Positions 25,786-35,437 of a DNA stretch of 64,000 nt are shown piece by piece; the stretch's first letter is position 1; each line of letters begins with the position of its first letter. A program made the position numbers and the translations under genes. The DNA comes from Mucilaginibacter_A sp050954285 (GTDB lineage: Bacteria; Bacteroidota; Bacteroidia; Sphingobacteriales; Sphingobacteriaceae): NCBI GenBank assembly GCA_050954285.1, contig JBPBPL010000017.1, forward strand, positions 1-64,000, given 5' to 3'. Below the pieces are notes generated by a model. The model was given only the letters and a program-made list of their open reading frames with translations, was not told the DNA's origin and searched no databases.

Positions 25786-26592
25786 TTATTGATAATTACA
25801 TATCAAACTTACATCACCATATTTAGCAATAAAAATATTTCTTTGTATATCTGCTACCGGCCAAAGTATGGAACCTGTTTGTGAAGTATAGAAAAAAGAG
25901 TAGGAGGAGGAGAGTAGATATGTACCGGTTGCATCTTGTGCATAAAGTTCCAAACCATACCCCAGCCCTTTATATCCATCTAATCCTCTGTTAATAAGTG
26001 TTGATAAAGCAGGGAAATTTAAGATTTGATTATTAGGTACATTAAAAACGTATGGTACTTTGGTTTCATCAAAATCTGTAATTACCGGGGTTTGATAAAT
26101 TACAGGTACATTAAAACTTGGACCCGTAAAAGTGTAATTTACATTGCTTGTTGCCAATTTAACAACCGCCCAAACTTTAGCGTGATTAAAATTATGGCTG
26201 ATATTTTCGTTGTTTGTTATCCCTGTGATAGAAAGTTGTTGGATAACCCGGTCTAAGACTTTTACCTGGCGGCTTGTAATAGATTTTTCTCCGTCTTTAT
26301 TAAAAGCAGTTAAGGTTAAAGTATATGTGCCTGATTTTGTGTAATTTATCCCAATGTCTTTTGTTGTTTTAATACTGTCATTACCTAAGTTCCATGAATA
26401 AGAATCTGCATCAGTAGAATAATTAATGACAGAATAGGTATCATAAGTAGCAATAGTAATTGTTTTATTTGTTGTATCACCAAGTACAGCAAACACAACT
26501 TTTGGTACAACTCCTAAATTGGGGTTACGTTCTTTTTTACAAGCCAGCATTAAAATGGTAATGCTAAATAATGCTACAAATAGTTTTTTCAT
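25786..26592 (-). CDS. Lipoprotein with PKD-like domain
   Basis: 268 residues. Lipoprotein signal with lipobox LMLACKK (Cys 18). Residues about 30-115 form a PKD-like Ig fold (DADSYSWNLGND, GTYTLTLTAFNKDGEKSIT). The C-terminal half is an unrecognised beta-rich domain. Predicted outer-membrane surface or periplasmic lipoprotein; ligand unknown. Stand-alone minus-strand gene. Confidence 0.75.
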   Translation of the reverse strand: MKKLFVALFSITILMLACKKERNPNLGVVPKVVFAVLGDTTNKTITIATYDTYSVINYSTDADSYSWNLGNDSIKTTKDIGINYTKSGTYTLTLTAFNKDGEKSITSRQVKVLDRVIQQLSITGITNNENISHNFNHAKVWAVVKLATSNVNYTFTGPSFNVPVIYQTPVITDFDETKVPYVFNVPNNQILNFPALSTLINRGLDGYKGLGYGLELYAQDATGTYLLSSSYSFFYTSQTGSILWPVADIQRNIFIAKYGDVSLICNYQ

Positions 26593-26730
26593 AAAAACGA
26601 TTGTTAAATTATTGTGGTTAATTACACTTGTAAATACTTGTACTTTAAATTAACTAAAAATAGTTATAATAACTCAGAATAGTATAGGGCTAATAAACTT
26701 CTTTTATCAAACAGTATTTTAACATAACAG

Positions 26731-26759
26731 AAAAAAGCCGGAACTTTCGCTCCGGCTTT
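26731..26759 (-). terminator. Terminator of the aldo/keto reductase at 26799
   Basis: AAGCCGGA / TCCGGCTT stem; six T on the minus strand. A near copy of the dispersed motif (ACTTCTTTTATC, about 26697) follows it. Confidence 0.8.
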
Positions 26760-26798
26760 CCAATAATCAGACATTAATTTATCGTTATAAAAATAGCA

Positions 26799-27830
26799 TT
26801 AACCAGCCATACCTTGCGTACGGTCGTTACCCTGAAAGTCAACCATCCAGCCGGGATATTCTTTTGGCAGTGCACTTATTTCATCAATCTTTTTCAGTTC
26901 ATCTGCATTTAAAGTTAATTCAGTTGAATGCAAGTTTGATTGTAATTGTTCCGGGTTTTTGGCGCCGATAATGGTACTGGTTACGCCCGGTTGCTGACGC
27001 ACCCAAGCCAATGCAATTTCTGCAGCTTTAACATCATATTGCTGTCCGATTTCGTTCAGCACATCTATAATATCATAAGCTTTATCTTTGTTAATCGGTG
27101 GAAAATCAAAACTATCGCGACGGGAGTTTCCTGCTTTTTCGTTTTCACGGGTGTATTTGCCGGAAAGGAAACCGCCAGCCAGCGGGCTCCATGGCATTAC
27201 GCCAATGTTTTCAGCTTTGGCCAAAGGCAAAATTTCGCGTTCAATATCTCTGCCGGAAAGGGAATAGAAATATTGCATTCCTACAAACTTGTTCCAGCCG
27301 TGCTTTTCGGCAATGCCTAAACCTTTCATTACCATCCAGGCCGGCCAGTTGCATACGGCTACATAACGCACTTTTCCGGTGAGTACAATATCGTTTAGCG
27401 AACGCATGATTTCTTCAATCGGCGTGTACAAATCCACACCGTGAACATATAAAATATCAATATGATCCACTTGTAAACGTTGCAAACTTTCATTCACTGA
27501 TTCAAAAATATGGTAACGAGACAAGCCGATATCGTTTTTGCCTTCGCTCATTTTACCGCGTACTTTGGTTGCAATCACCAAATCGTTTCGGCTCAAACCC
27601 AAATCTTTAATGGATTGTCCCAATAACTTTTCTGATTGTCCGAAAGAATAAACGTTAGCCGTATCAATAAAATTGATTCCGGCATCAACTACTGATTTCA
27701 TTAAATCGTTGGCGCCGCTTTGTTCTACGCCGCCGATAGCTGCCCATCTGCCGTTGGAACCAAAAGTCATGGTTCCGAAGCAGATTTCGGATACCAGTAA
27801 ACCTGTGTTGCTTAAAAAATTATATTTCAT
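26799..27830 (-). CDS. Aldo/keto reductase
   Basis: 343 residues, longer-loop AKR type. FGTMTFGS near the N-terminus, INFIDTANVYSFGQSE with the catalytic Asp/Tyr, IATKVRGKM with the Lys, ILYVHGVD with the His, and a C-terminal cofactor loop STIIGAKNPEQL. NADPH-dependent carbonyl reduction; substrate unknown. Unrelated in close sequence to the AKR at 24129. Monocistronic with its own terminator. Confidence 0.92.
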   Translation of the reverse strand: MKYNFLSNTGLLVSEICFGTMTFGSNGRWAAIGGVEQSGANDLMKSVVDAGINFIDTANVYSFGQSEKLLGQSIKDLGLSRNDLVIATKVRGKMSEGKNDIGLSRYHIFESVNESLQRLQVDHIDILYVHGVDLYTPIEEIMRSLNDIVLTGKVRYVAVCNWPAWMVMKGLGIAEKHGWNKFVGMQYFYSLSGRDIEREILPLAKAENIGVMPWSPLAGGFLSGKYTRENEKAGNSRRDSFDFPPINKDKAYDIIDVLNEIGQQYDVKAAEIALAWVRQQPGVTSTIIGAKNPEQLQSNLHSTELTLNADELKKIDEISALPKEYPGWMVDFQGNDRTQGMAG

Positions 27831-27845
27831 GATGCTGTTTTTATC
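27831..27845 (-). repeat. Dispersed motif copy (AC type)
   Basis: GATGCTGTTTTTATC directly abuts the start codon of the aldo/keto reductase, occupying its immediate upstream leader. Confidence 0.75.
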
Positions 27846-27950
27846 AATGTAAATGTTTAACCGCTTGCTGCTTTGTTTTGTTCTTTAATTTTGGCTGATT
27901 TGACTTAACTCTGCATAAAACCTCTGTTACAAATTGCTGTTTATCACTTC

Positions 27951-29036
27951 ATGCAGCAACTTCGAAGAACTTTAGATAAAATTGGCCGTGATCCTGAGAT
28001 TACTGCAAAATCTGTTGGCTTGAAATATGTTAATGATTCTTCTCCGGGATATAGCCGCGTAAAAAACGGCGATGAATACCAATTTTTAGACGATAAAAAC
28101 AGCATCATTACTGATGAAGAAATGTTGGAGCGTTTCCATAAAATGGTGATTCCGCCGGCTTATACAGATGTTTGGATTTGCAAGCAGGAAAATGGCCATT
28201 TACAGTTTACTGGTTTGGATGCAAAGGGCAGGAAGCAGTATCGTTACCATGCCGATTGGAACAAAATCCGCAACCAGTCCAAATATCACCGCATGGAAGT
28301 TTTCGCCAGCCATATTCCGAAAATAAGGGAACAGATTGATGCTGATTTATCACGTAAAAACCTGGATAAGCAAAAAGTATTGGCACTGGTGGTTCGGGTG
28401 ATGGAACTGACGCATATTCGCATCGGCAATGAAAACTACCGGGAATTATATGGTTCGTATGGGTTAACCACGCTGCAGGACGAACATGTGCAAATAAAAG
28501 GCGGCACGGTTAAATTTGGTTTTAAAGGTAAAAAAGGCGTTTACCACGATTTAAAACTGGAAAGTAAAAAGCTGGCCAAGCTGATCAAACAATGTCAGGA
28601 TATTCCGGGCCAGGAATTGTTTCAGTATTATGATGAAAACGGCGATCCGCATGATATTACCAGCGGCGATGTCAATTCCTATTTAAAAGAAATTACCGGC
28701 GAAGATTTTACGGCAAAAGATTTTAGAACCTGGAGCGGCAGCGTGCACGCGCTATATGCTTTTAAAGCGGCTGGTGGTTTCAATACTGTTACAGAATGCA
28801 AAAAAAACATCACCAAGGTTTTGGATGATGTGGCTTTCAATCTGGGCAACACGCGCACGGTTTGCAAAAAGTATTACGTGCATCCCACATTAATCAAAAG
28901 CTATGAAGAAGGCCGGATTGATCGTTACCTCGAACAAATTACCGAAGATAAACCACTTTCGGTTCCGGGATTGAATCAAGCTGAAAAAGTTTTGCTGGAA
29001 ATGATTGGGAAAGAGAAGATTGCAGAAGCTTTATGA
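27951..29036 (+). CDS. DNA topoisomerase IB
   Basis: 361 residues, poxvirus-type bacterial TopIB that relaxes supercoils through a 3'-phosphotyrosine. Catalytic blocks: THIRIGNENY (Arg), FGFKGKKG (Lys), KDFRTWSGS (Arg) and LGNTRTVCKKYYVHP, where the second Tyr fits the nucleophile spacing. N-terminal domain (about 1-120) binds DNA. One motif copy at 28092. Assignment is secure; not essential in most bacteria that carry it. Confidence 0.93.
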   Translation: MQQLRRTLDKIGRDPEITAKSVGLKYVNDSSPGYSRVKNGDEYQFLDDKNSIITDEEMLERFHKMVIPPAYTDVWICKQENGHLQFTGLDAKGRKQYRYHADWNKIRNQSKYHRMEVFASHIPKIREQIDADLSRKNLDKQKVLALVVRVMELTHIRIGNENYRELYGSYGLTTLQDEHVQIKGGTVKFGFKGKKGVYHDLKLESKKLAKLIKQCQDIPGQELFQYYDENGDPHDITSGDVNSYLKEITGEDFTAKDFRTWSGSVHALYAFKAAGGFNTVTECKKNITKVLDDVAFNLGNTRTVCKKYYVHPTLIKSYEEGRIDRYLEQITEDKPLSVPGLNQAEKVLLEMIGKEKIAEAL

Positions 29037-29045
29037 AATTTGTAT

Positions 29046-29075
29046 GGTAAAAACAGTATCAATGCTTCTTTTAGT
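29046..29075. repeat. Back-to-back AC-type and GA-type motif copies
   Basis: GGTAAAAACAGTATC (29046-29060) is immediately followed by the opposite-orientation ATGCTTCTTTTAG (29062-29074) and then TACCTAAAAT, just after the topoisomerase stop. It shows that the two motif forms can pair as one unit. Confidence 0.8.
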
Positions 29076-29150
29076 ACCTAAAATCTTGTGTTTACAATTC
29101 CTTAACAAATAATTAACATTGCAGTAAAACATATATAAGTTCTAACTACA

Positions 29151-29645
29151 ATGGAAATACTAAATAAGCTATTTGGTGAAGGAAAAGATTTGAATACTTT
29201 ACAAATGAGTAGCCGGGCATTGGTAATTTATCTGATTGCCTTGCTGCTCATTCGTATTGCCGGAAGGCGTACTTTTGGTAAAAAAACAGCTTTTGATAAC
29301 ACCATAACCATTTTGCTTGGTGCAGTTTTAAGTCGTGCTGTTGTTGGTGCTTCTCCTTTTTTGCCAACTATTATTTGTTCTCTGTTGTTAGTTTTGGTTC
29401 ATCGTGCCATTGCCTGGTATAGCATGTATAACCAGAAATTTGAAAATTGGGTAAAAGGAAGATCATACGTTTTATATGAGCATGATGAGATCAACAGGGA
29501 AAATATGAACAGCGGTTTAATGAGTAAAGGTGACTTGCAAAGTGATATCCGTATTAAAGGACAAGCTTCATCGCTGGCAGATGTTGACGAAATTTATTTA
29601 GAAACCAGCGGCGAAATAAGTATTGTAAAAAAGGAAAAAAAGTAA
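29151..29645 (+). CDS. YetF/DUF421-family membrane protein
   Basis: 164 residues. Two to three hydrophobic helices in the N-terminal half (about 22-40, 52-67, 68-90, including RIAGRRTFGKKTAFD typical of the family), then a small cytoplasmic YetF domain (about 100-160) with LMSKGDLQSDIR. Function of the family is poorly known. Ends at a strong bidirectional terminator. Confidence 0.8.
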   Translation: MEILNKLFGEGKDLNTLQMSSRALVIYLIALLLIRIAGRRTFGKKTAFDNTITILLGAVLSRAVVGASPFLPTIICSLLLVLVHRAIAWYSMYNQKFENWVKGRSYVLYEHDEINRENMNSGLMSKGDLQSDIRIKGQASSLADVDEIYLETSGEISIVKKEKK

Positions 29646-29671
29646 TTTTTAAGCCAGCTTAAATTTATATC

Positions 29672-29717
29672 GGTAAAAACAGCAAAGGCCAGAACGATTA
29701 TCTGGCCTTTGCTGTTT
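29672..29717. terminator. Bidirectional terminator fused to a motif copy
   Basis: AAACAGCAAAGGCCAGA / TCTGGCCTTTGCTGTTT is a 17-pair stem. Its left arm begins inside GGTAAAAACAGC, a partial AC-type copy preceded by AAATTTATATC. It serves the convergent YetF-like and Gfo/Idh genes. Confidence 0.85.
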
Positions 29718-29728
29718 AGAAAAGAAAT

Positions 29729-31063
29729 TTAGGATTCTTTCGGTGGCGTTCCGCGGAAAGTATCCAGTTTTTCAATCCGCTCCAGTTGCACCGGTTTATT
29801 GGTTCGGGCAGATTCATAAATCGCTTCCATAATCTTCTGATCCTGCAAACCTTCTTCACCAGGTGTGTATGGCGTTTTATTTTCAATCACACATTCCGAA
29901 AAGTGATCCATTTCCAAGGCAAACTGATCTTTCTCTGTTAATTTCGGGTTCATTTTATTTTCTACTTTTCCTTCTGCATGGCTGGCTTCGGGCATCAGGC
30001 CTTTGTAATCAAAAGCCGGATCCATACCAAACCAGCCGCCATTATCCGCATAGCAACGGTAATGTTTGGAGTTATGCGCGCCGTAACTACAGGTATTATT
30101 GGCAACAGCACCGCTTGGAAAATACATCTGAAACATCACCATTTCTTCTACTTCTGTAAAACGCGGATCGTTTGGTGTGGTATAAGTAGAAGCATTTACC
30201 ATATACGGCTCTTCACCAAGCAGATACCGATTGGTATTGATATCGTATAAACCAATATCCGGCAACGAACCGCCGCCAGACAGTGCTTTATGTAAGCGCC
30301 ATTGCTTCGGGTCGCCGATGTTTTGCACATTGGTTGAAGTAATTACTTTTACCTTGCCGAACTTCTTTTGCCTTGCAAAATCCTTTATCTGCTTGTTGTT
30401 CGGTTCATACTGGATCCGGTAAGCAATCATCAGTTTTTTGCCAGCCTTTTTGCAGGCATCAATCATGCGTTCGGCAGCTTTGGAAGAAGTTGTCATTGGC
30501 TTTTCACACAGTACATGCTTGCCAGCTTTTGCTGCACGGATTACAAATTCTTCGTGCATTGCATTTGGCAACACAATATAAACCGCATCAATTTCAGGGT
30601 TATTTTTAATGTTGTCAAAATTCTGGTAGTTGTAAATGTTTTTCTGCGGAACATCGTACTGCATAGCCACTTTTTTGGCTTTCTCTGCATCACCACTTAC
30701 CAAAGCAACAACTTTCGAATTTTTACAGGAACCAAAAGCAGGCATAATTGTCTCCAAAGTCAGTTCGCCAATACCCACAACAGCATAGCCAACGCGTTTG
30801 TCTTTTGGCAAAATAGATGGATAGGAGCTTTTATCACCTTCGCTTTTAGCATGTTGCGTAGGCACTTCTACTTTAATTGCGGCAGACATTGGGCCGGGGT
30901 TGCCTGCGCTACTGCTCAAATTTTCTGCGCTGGCAGTGCTGGCCGAAGCAATGCCGCCAACCACTGTAGCAGCAATCAGGCTTTTTCCTGCACTTTCTAT
31001 AAATTGCCGTCGGCCGTAAGCTTTTTGGGTTGAAATCACTGGTACTATTTCTTCAAAATCCAT
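29729..31063 (-). CDS. Gfo/Idh/MocA-family oxidoreductase with Tat signal
   Basis: 444 residues, glucose-fructose-oxidoreductase-like. A twin-arginine motif YGRRQFIESAG (about 16-26) followed by a hydrophobic stretch and ASTASA cleavage region indicates folded export. The Rossmann fold (VGYAVVGIGELTLET) and CEKPMTTSS follow, then the C-terminal alpha/beta domain with WRLHKALSGGGSLPDIG. Uses tightly bound NAD(P) to oxidise or reduce a sugar; substrate unknown. Monocistronic. Confidence 0.9.
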   Translation of the reverse strand: MDFEEIVPVISTQKAYGRRQFIESAGKSLIAATVVGGIASASTASAENLSSSAGNPGPMSAAIKVEVPTQHAKSEGDKSSYPSILPKDKRVGYAVVGIGELTLETIMPAFGSCKNSKVVALVSGDAEKAKKVAMQYDVPQKNIYNYQNFDNIKNNPEIDAVYIVLPNAMHEEFVIRAAKAGKHVLCEKPMTTSSKAAERMIDACKKAGKKLMIAYRIQYEPNNKQIKDFARQKKFGKVKVITSTNVQNIGDPKQWRLHKALSGGGSLPDIGLYDINTNRYLLGEEPYMVNASTYTTPNDPRFTEVEEMVMFQMYFPSGAVANNTCSYGAHNSKHYRCYADNGGWFGMDPAFDYKGLMPEASHAEGKVENKMNPKLTEKDQFALEMDHFSECVIENKTPYTPGEEGLQDQKIMEAIYESARTNKPVQLERIEKLDTFRGTPPKES

Positions 31064-31155
31064 TTTTAGTTTTATTAAATGTTAATTAATGAGCTGTTTC
31101 AATTTAAAAAACTGTTTGGCAGTGGTTTAGTTTCTGCTTAGTTCATTTTTTTGCC

Positions 31156-31170
31156 GATAAAAGAAGTATC
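31156..31170 (+). repeat. Dispersed motif copy (GA type)
   Basis: GATAAAAGAAGTATC, a full 15-base copy, in the divergent gap upstream of cdaA. Confidence 0.75.
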
Positions 31171-31219
31171 CTGATTAAGATTGATTCCTGAAATTTTAAA
31201 TCAGTTTGCGGGATTATCT

Positions 31220-31227
31220 TAACTTCG
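31220..31227 (+). promoter_or_regulatory. Candidate -7 box of cdaA
   Basis: TAACTTCG, one mismatch from TAnnTTTG, five bases before the ATG at 31233. Supports that ATG over the in-frame TTG at 31206 and implies a leaderless transcript. Confidence 0.4.
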
Positions 31228-31232
31228 TGCAA

Positions 31233-32027
31233 ATGCAAACCTTCGACCTGAGCTTTCTGCGGTTTACTTTTTTTGATGTGCTGGATGTGGTGCTGGTAGC
31301 CATCATCATTTTCCAGATTTACAACTTGATCCGCGGCACCATTGCTGCCAATATTTTTATCGGTCTGGCTATTATCTGCGCTTTATATTTTGTGGTGAAA
31401 GCCCTGAATATGCATCTGCTTACCGGCATTCTGGAAAATTTTATCAATGTGGGAATTTTAGCTCTGATTGTAGTTTTTCAGCAGGAAATCCGCAGGTTTT
31501 TACTCTTGGTTGGCCGTAACGCTTCCCTCCAAAGAAACAAAGCCTGGTGGAAATATTTTTTTGGCCGTACCGAAGAAGAAAAGAACAACCTCGTGCGCAT
31601 TAAACCTATCATCGATGCCTGTAAAACCATGCAGCAAAGCCGTACCGGCGCACTGATTGTTTTTGCAAAGTATTATGATGAGGAGTTTTTTCATAACAGT
31701 TGCGAGTATGTGGATGCCAAAATTACCAAGCGTTTGCTGGAAAGTATTTTTCAGAAAAATAGTCCGCTGCATGATGGCGCAGTAGTAATCGCCCAAAATA
31801 AAATTAAATCCGCCAGCTGCATTTTACCTTTAACCGATAAAACTGATTTGCCGCCACAGTTTGGTTTGCGCCACCGTGCTGGCATCGGGATTTCTGAAGC
31901 CAGTGATGCCACAGCCTTGATCGTCTCCGAAGAAACCGGAGAAATTGCCTACGCCAAGCAGGGAAAAGTGAAGATGAACCTCACATTTATAGAACTGGAA
32001 AAACTGCTGAACAAAGATTTTAACTGA
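31233..32027 (+). CDS. cdaA: Diadenylate cyclase CdaA
   Basis: 264 residues from the ATG at 31233. Makes the second messenger c-di-AMP from two ATP at the membrane. Three N-terminal hydrophobic helices (about residues 12-85), a coiled linker, then the DAC domain with the catalytic LHDGAVVIA and the GLRHRAGIGISE motif, plus ILPLTDK between them. The stop overlaps a motif copy, and purU begins 42 bases later. Known from other bacteria to affect envelope and osmotic balance; no c-di-AMP receptor was seen in the window. Confidence 0.93.
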   Translation: MQTFDLSFLRFTFFDVLDVVLVAIIIFQIYNLIRGTIAANIFIGLAIICALYFVVKALNMHLLTGILENFINVGILALIVVFQQEIRRFLLLVGRNASLQRNKAWWKYFFGRTEEEKNNLVRIKPIIDACKTMQQSRTGALIVFAKYYDEEFFHNSCEYVDAKITKRLLESIFQKNSPLHDGAVVIAQNKIKSASCILPLTDKTDLPPQFGLRHRAGIGISEASDATALIVSEETGEIAYAKQGKVKMNLTFIELEKLLNKDFN

Positions 32028-32040
32028 TAAAAACAGCATC
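32026..32040 (+). repeat. Dispersed motif copy (AC type)
   Basis: GATAAAAACAGCATC overlaps the TGA stop of cdaA and is followed by CCTAAATTTTTAC before purU. Confidence 0.75.
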
Positions 32041-32069
32041 GTCCTCAACCTAAATTTTTACAAACACAC

Positions 32070-32900
32070 ATGATTATTTTAATTCAGTGCAAAGACCAGG
32101 TTGGCCTGGTGGCTGCCATTTCGGGTATTTTGGTGAAGGAAAAACTGAATATTGTTTCGATGAACGAGCATGTGGACCAGGCAGAAAACCGGTTTTATAT
32201 GCGCCTGGATGTGGAGCAAGCCACGGATGTAACAGTGCTGGAAAACCGCATAAAAAATATTTTGCCCGAAGATGCCATTATCAGCATCAATCCAAATCCG
32301 CAGAAAAAAATTGTGATTTTGGTGACTAAAGAATACCATTGCCTGGCAGACATTCTGATCCGCAATTTCTTCGGAACGCTGGGCGCAACGGTGCAGGCTG
32401 TGATTGGCAGTTACGATAACCTGCAAAATATTTGTGAGCGTTTCGATGTACCTTTCTATTCGGTTCTGTACAATTCTTCCCTGCCAAAAGAAGCATCGGA
32501 ACAAAAAATAATTAATCTAATCAATCAGTTTCAGCCGGATTATATTGTGCTGGCAAAATTTATGCGGATTTTATCGCCGAATTTCGTTTCCCGGTTTCCG
32601 CAGCAATTAATCAATATCCATCATTCATTTTTGCCTGCTTTTATCGGTGCCAACCCCTATCGCCAGGCGTTTGAAAGAGGAGTAAAGCTGATTGGCGCTA
32701 CAGCACATTTCGTAACGAACGAATTGGATGAAGGCCCGATTATTACACAGCAAATTATTCCAGTAAACCATTCGCATTCCGCTGCGGATATGATGAAAGC
32801 CGGGCAGGAAATTGAAACTGCCGTTTTAGCTAAAGCATTGCGGCTGATTTTTGATGACCGCGTTTTTGTATATCGAAATAAAACCGTTGTGTTTGAATAA
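32070..32900 (+). CDS. purU: Formyltetrahydrofolate deformylase
   Basis: 276 residues, cytoplasmic. N-terminal ACT domain (about 1-80, CKDQVGLVAAISGILVKEKL) and C-terminal formyltransferase-like domain with the catalytic NIHHSFLPAF and DEGPIITQQ. Hydrolyses 10-formyl-THF to formate and THF, balancing one-carbon units together with glycine cleavage (gcvP is elsewhere in the window). Follows cdaA in the same direction. Confidence 0.95.
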   Translation: MIILIQCKDQVGLVAAISGILVKEKLNIVSMNEHVDQAENRFYMRLDVEQATDVTVLENRIKNILPEDAIISINPNPQKKIVILVTKEYHCLADILIRNFFGTLGATVQAVIGSYDNLQNICERFDVPFYSVLYNSSLPKEASEQKIINLINQFQPDYIVLAKFMRILSPNFVSRFPQQLINIHHSFLPAFIGANPYRQAFERGVKLIGATAHFVTNELDEGPIITQQIIPVNHSHSAADMMKAGQEIETAVLAKALRLIFDDRVFVYRNKTVVFE

Positions 32901-32910
32901 GCGCGAAAAA

Positions 32911-34665
32911 TTAACTTATTACTGTTGCCAATGCAGCATGTTTTTTAAGTAACATAAACATTTGATGGGGTTCAAATGGTTTAGAAATGAAATCTGTAAA
33001 ACCAAGTGACATAAGTTCTGCAAGCATTTCCTGATCCATTAAAGATGCCGTGAATGCGATGACCGGAATGGTTGGATACATTTCTTTCACTTTTGTAATT
33101 GCTGTAAAACCATTCATGACCGGCATTTCCAAATCCATCAATATTAAAGCGTAATCCGCGCCTTGTTCTAAAATGTCCAACGCTTCTTTACCATTATAAG
33201 CACAGGTAATAGCTGCTTTATAGCCAGTTAAAATTTTCTTGGCAATCATCATATTGATCTTGTTGTCTTCGGCGATCAAAATGTTGAAACCTGATAAATC
33301 TTCTATTTCCGGCTGGTTGTTTAATAATGGTAAATGCTGTTTGGCAGCAAGATTAAAATTAATGGTAAAACTAAAAGTGCTCCCTTTTCCTTTTTCGCTT
33401 GTCAGATTCAACGAACTGTCCATCAGTTCTAATAGTCGGAGGCAAATGGAAAGGCCTAAACCTGTGCCGGTGTATTTTCGTGTACTGGCATCATAAACCT
33501 GCCAGAAACTTTCAAAAATTTTACTTTGATCTTCTTTTGCAATTCCAAGGCCGGTATCTTCTACCGTAAATTTGGCGGTAAGCTCCGTATCATTTTTGTC
33601 TTTACAAAGTACGCTTAGTTTCACAAATCCTTTTTCTGTAAACTTTAAAGCATTAGATAAAAGGTTATTCAGAATTTGAATAATACGTACATCATCGCCC
33701 CAAATCAGCTCATTCAGTTCAGGTGCTACATCCAGTATCAGCTGCAGGTTTTTTTCTTCAAAACTGTTTTGAAATGGCAGTATGGCATTCGTAATTAAAT
33801 GCTGTAAATTTATTTCTACTAAATGTACTTCCAGTTTTCCTGCTTCTATCTTGTTAAAATCAAGAATATCGTTTACCAGGTTTAACATATGCTTGGAGCA
33901 ATATTTTAAAATCCGGTAATATTCATTATCTTCTGACAGATAATTTTCTTCTTTTAATAAATTAACTGCACCCAAAACACCATTTAAAGGAGTTCTTAAT
34001 TCATGTCCCATAGTAGAAAGGAACCTGGTTCGAGAGGAAATGGTATTATTTTTTTGTTCGATCAGATCTTCAAAATTTAGTTTTTGAGAACGGATAAAAG
34101 TAGCAGCAAACCACCCTGTCATAAATATGGAAGAGATCGCATTACACAAATATATTTTTGCTCCGGCTGCATGCGGAACAGGTTCTATGGCAGAAGTATA
34201 TAAGCCGAGGAAAAGGCAAATCAGAAAGGATATAATTGTTATTATAAAATTGAACAAAAGCGTCTTATAATGAGATTTTTCAAAATCTATGATCACCGGG
34301 ATACCAATAAGCAAAGGGAAATAATAAAAACATTGGCCTGATTGCGCCCCTTCTACTATTACACTTATTATCAAATGTGCGCTTACAATCACTAAAAAAT
34401 AATACTCTATTTTATTTAGAATGCCTGCCCTTTTTAATAGTATCACAGCTCCTAAGCTAAAACAGAACAGGGCAGTAGATATCCAAGATTTAGTAAGGTT
34501 TAAAGAGTAATAAACGACTGACAAAACAAGCCCGGCAATACAAGCTATGGAATAAATAATGTATACCCTCTTAGAGACGTTCCTTAAATCAAATACCGAC
34601 AGTAAGGAAGCTTTTGTTATTAAAGGCATGGTTGTTTTTACGAATCTGCCACTTATTAGTTTCAA
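32911..34665 (-). CDS. Membrane hybrid histidine kinase with receiver domain
   Basis: 584 residues; a later ATG at 34629 is equally possible. About six hydrophobic helices (about 25-195) replace a periplasmic sensor. HisKA with the phospho-His in STMGHELRTPLNG (about 215-227), HATPase (NNLLSNALKFTEKG, DTGLGIAKED, TGLGLSICLRL), then a receiver domain (about 455-575) with ILIAEDNKIN, phospho-Asp in LILMDLEMPVMNG and the Lys in FISKPFEP. No DNA-binding output domain and no partner gene next to it. Signal unknown. Confidence 0.9.
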   Translation of the reverse strand: MKLISGRFVKTTMPLITKASLLSVFDLRNVSKRVYIIYSIACIAGLVLSVVYYSLNLTKSWISTALFCFSLGAVILLKRAGILNKIEYYFLVIVSAHLIISVIVEGAQSGQCFYYFPLLIGIPVIIDFEKSHYKTLLFNFIITIISFLICLFLGLYTSAIEPVPHAAGAKIYLCNAISSIFMTGWFAATFIRSQKLNFEDLIEQKNNTISSRTRFLSTMGHELRTPLNGVLGAVNLLKEENYLSEDNEYYRILKYCSKHMLNLVNDILDFNKIEAGKLEVHLVEINLQHLITNAILPFQNSFEEKNLQLILDVAPELNELIWGDDVRIIQILNNLLSNALKFTEKGFVKLSVLCKDKNDTELTAKFTVEDTGLGIAKEDQSKIFESFWQVYDASTRKYTGTGLGLSICLRLLELMDSSLNLTSEKGKGSTFSFTINFNLAAKQHLPLLNNQPEIEDLSGFNILIAEDNKINMMIAKKILTGYKAAITCAYNGKEALDILEQGADYALILMDLEMPVMNGFTAITKVKEMYPTIPVIAFTASLMDQEMLAELMSLGFTDFISKPFEPHQMFMLLKKHAALATVIS

Positions 34666-35010
34666 AGCTTAGCTTCCGAAGTAAGATCAATTTCGCTATG
34701 TTTAGCAAGTTTCCATGCAGGTTATCAAAAATTTAATGTGTTAAATATCGTTACTTTTGAATAGTAGGATCTGAATTTTTCCCGCAGTGATTTACAAGCC
34801 ATCATTTTTCAAATGGCACAATACTTCCACGCATCACAACATGCACCATCGTTTGGTAAAATGCAATTATGGTTTGTATTTTAATATTTGAGACAAGCGG
34901 ATGGAAACCGATTACGCTAAGTATGAGCAGGATTTTGAGGAAGTTGTTTCTTAGCAAAAACCTGAAAAAGAAACTTCAGTTTTATCGGCATAAAAACAGT
35001 ATGCCTGAAA
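34666..35010. other. Non-coding gap between hybrid kinase and small secreted protein
   Basis: About 345 bases. Only short frames are present and none is convincing. It contains one AC-type motif copy near its end (34991-35002). Confidence 0.45.
34990..35002 (+). repeat. Dispersed motif copy (AC type)
   Basis: ATAAAAACAGTAT flanked by GC on both sides (GCATA...TATGC), next to the stop of the small secreted protein gene. Confidence 0.7.
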
Positions 35011-35373
35011 TTAAGGATGGCTTATTGCTGTTGATGAATCCGGTTTAATAACTGGCGGCAAATGTTTAATCGGCATAGTATAAACTACCGTTCCATCGGG
35101 ATGCACAACCGGCATGTTCCATTTACCAACTGGTTTCATAATTGGCATTCTATCCAGAGAAGCAATTAAATTATTTGGAGCCGTGCTTCTTTTAGGAGCA
35201 AATAATGCACTGACATCATTCTTTTGTTTAACAGTAAGCCTCAAGTTGGTATCAGCCAAAGGGTAGGGGTTTGGAAATTTAAATTTTTCTATGGGTTTGA
35301 TGGTAGATTTTTGCTGTGCCTTCAACCCAAAAGCCATCCCAAAAAGAATAATGAAGAAAAAGAACTTTTTCAT
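35011..35373 (-). CDS. Small secreted hypothetical protein
   Basis: 120 residues. Signal peptide (MKKFFFFIILFGMAFGLKAQ) then a Pro/Lys-rich, probably loosely folded chain with two similar Pro-rich stretches (MPIMKPVGKWNMPV and MPIKHLPPVIKPD). No family recognised. Contains a near match of the dispersed motif at 35183. Confidence 0.65.
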   Translation of the reverse strand: MKKFFFFIILFGMAFGLKAQQKSTIKPIEKFKFPNPYPLADTNLRLTVKQKNDVSALFAPKRSTAPNNLIASLDRMPIMKPVGKWNMPVVHPDGTVVYTMPIKHLPPVIKPDSSTAISHP

Positions 35374-35437
35374 GATGTGTTTTTTTGATCTAATGCTAAT
35401 TTATAAAAAATAGTTTTGAAAATGAGCTACTTATACT

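Noticed and set aside
30368..31033. 221-codon plus-strand frame opposite the Gfo/Idh gene
   Set aside because: Antisense shadow rich in Cys, His and Phe without family features; the minus-strand gene is clear.
34666..35010. Short frames suggesting a degraded gene
   Set aside because: Frames of about 20 codons only, no motif or homology recognisable.
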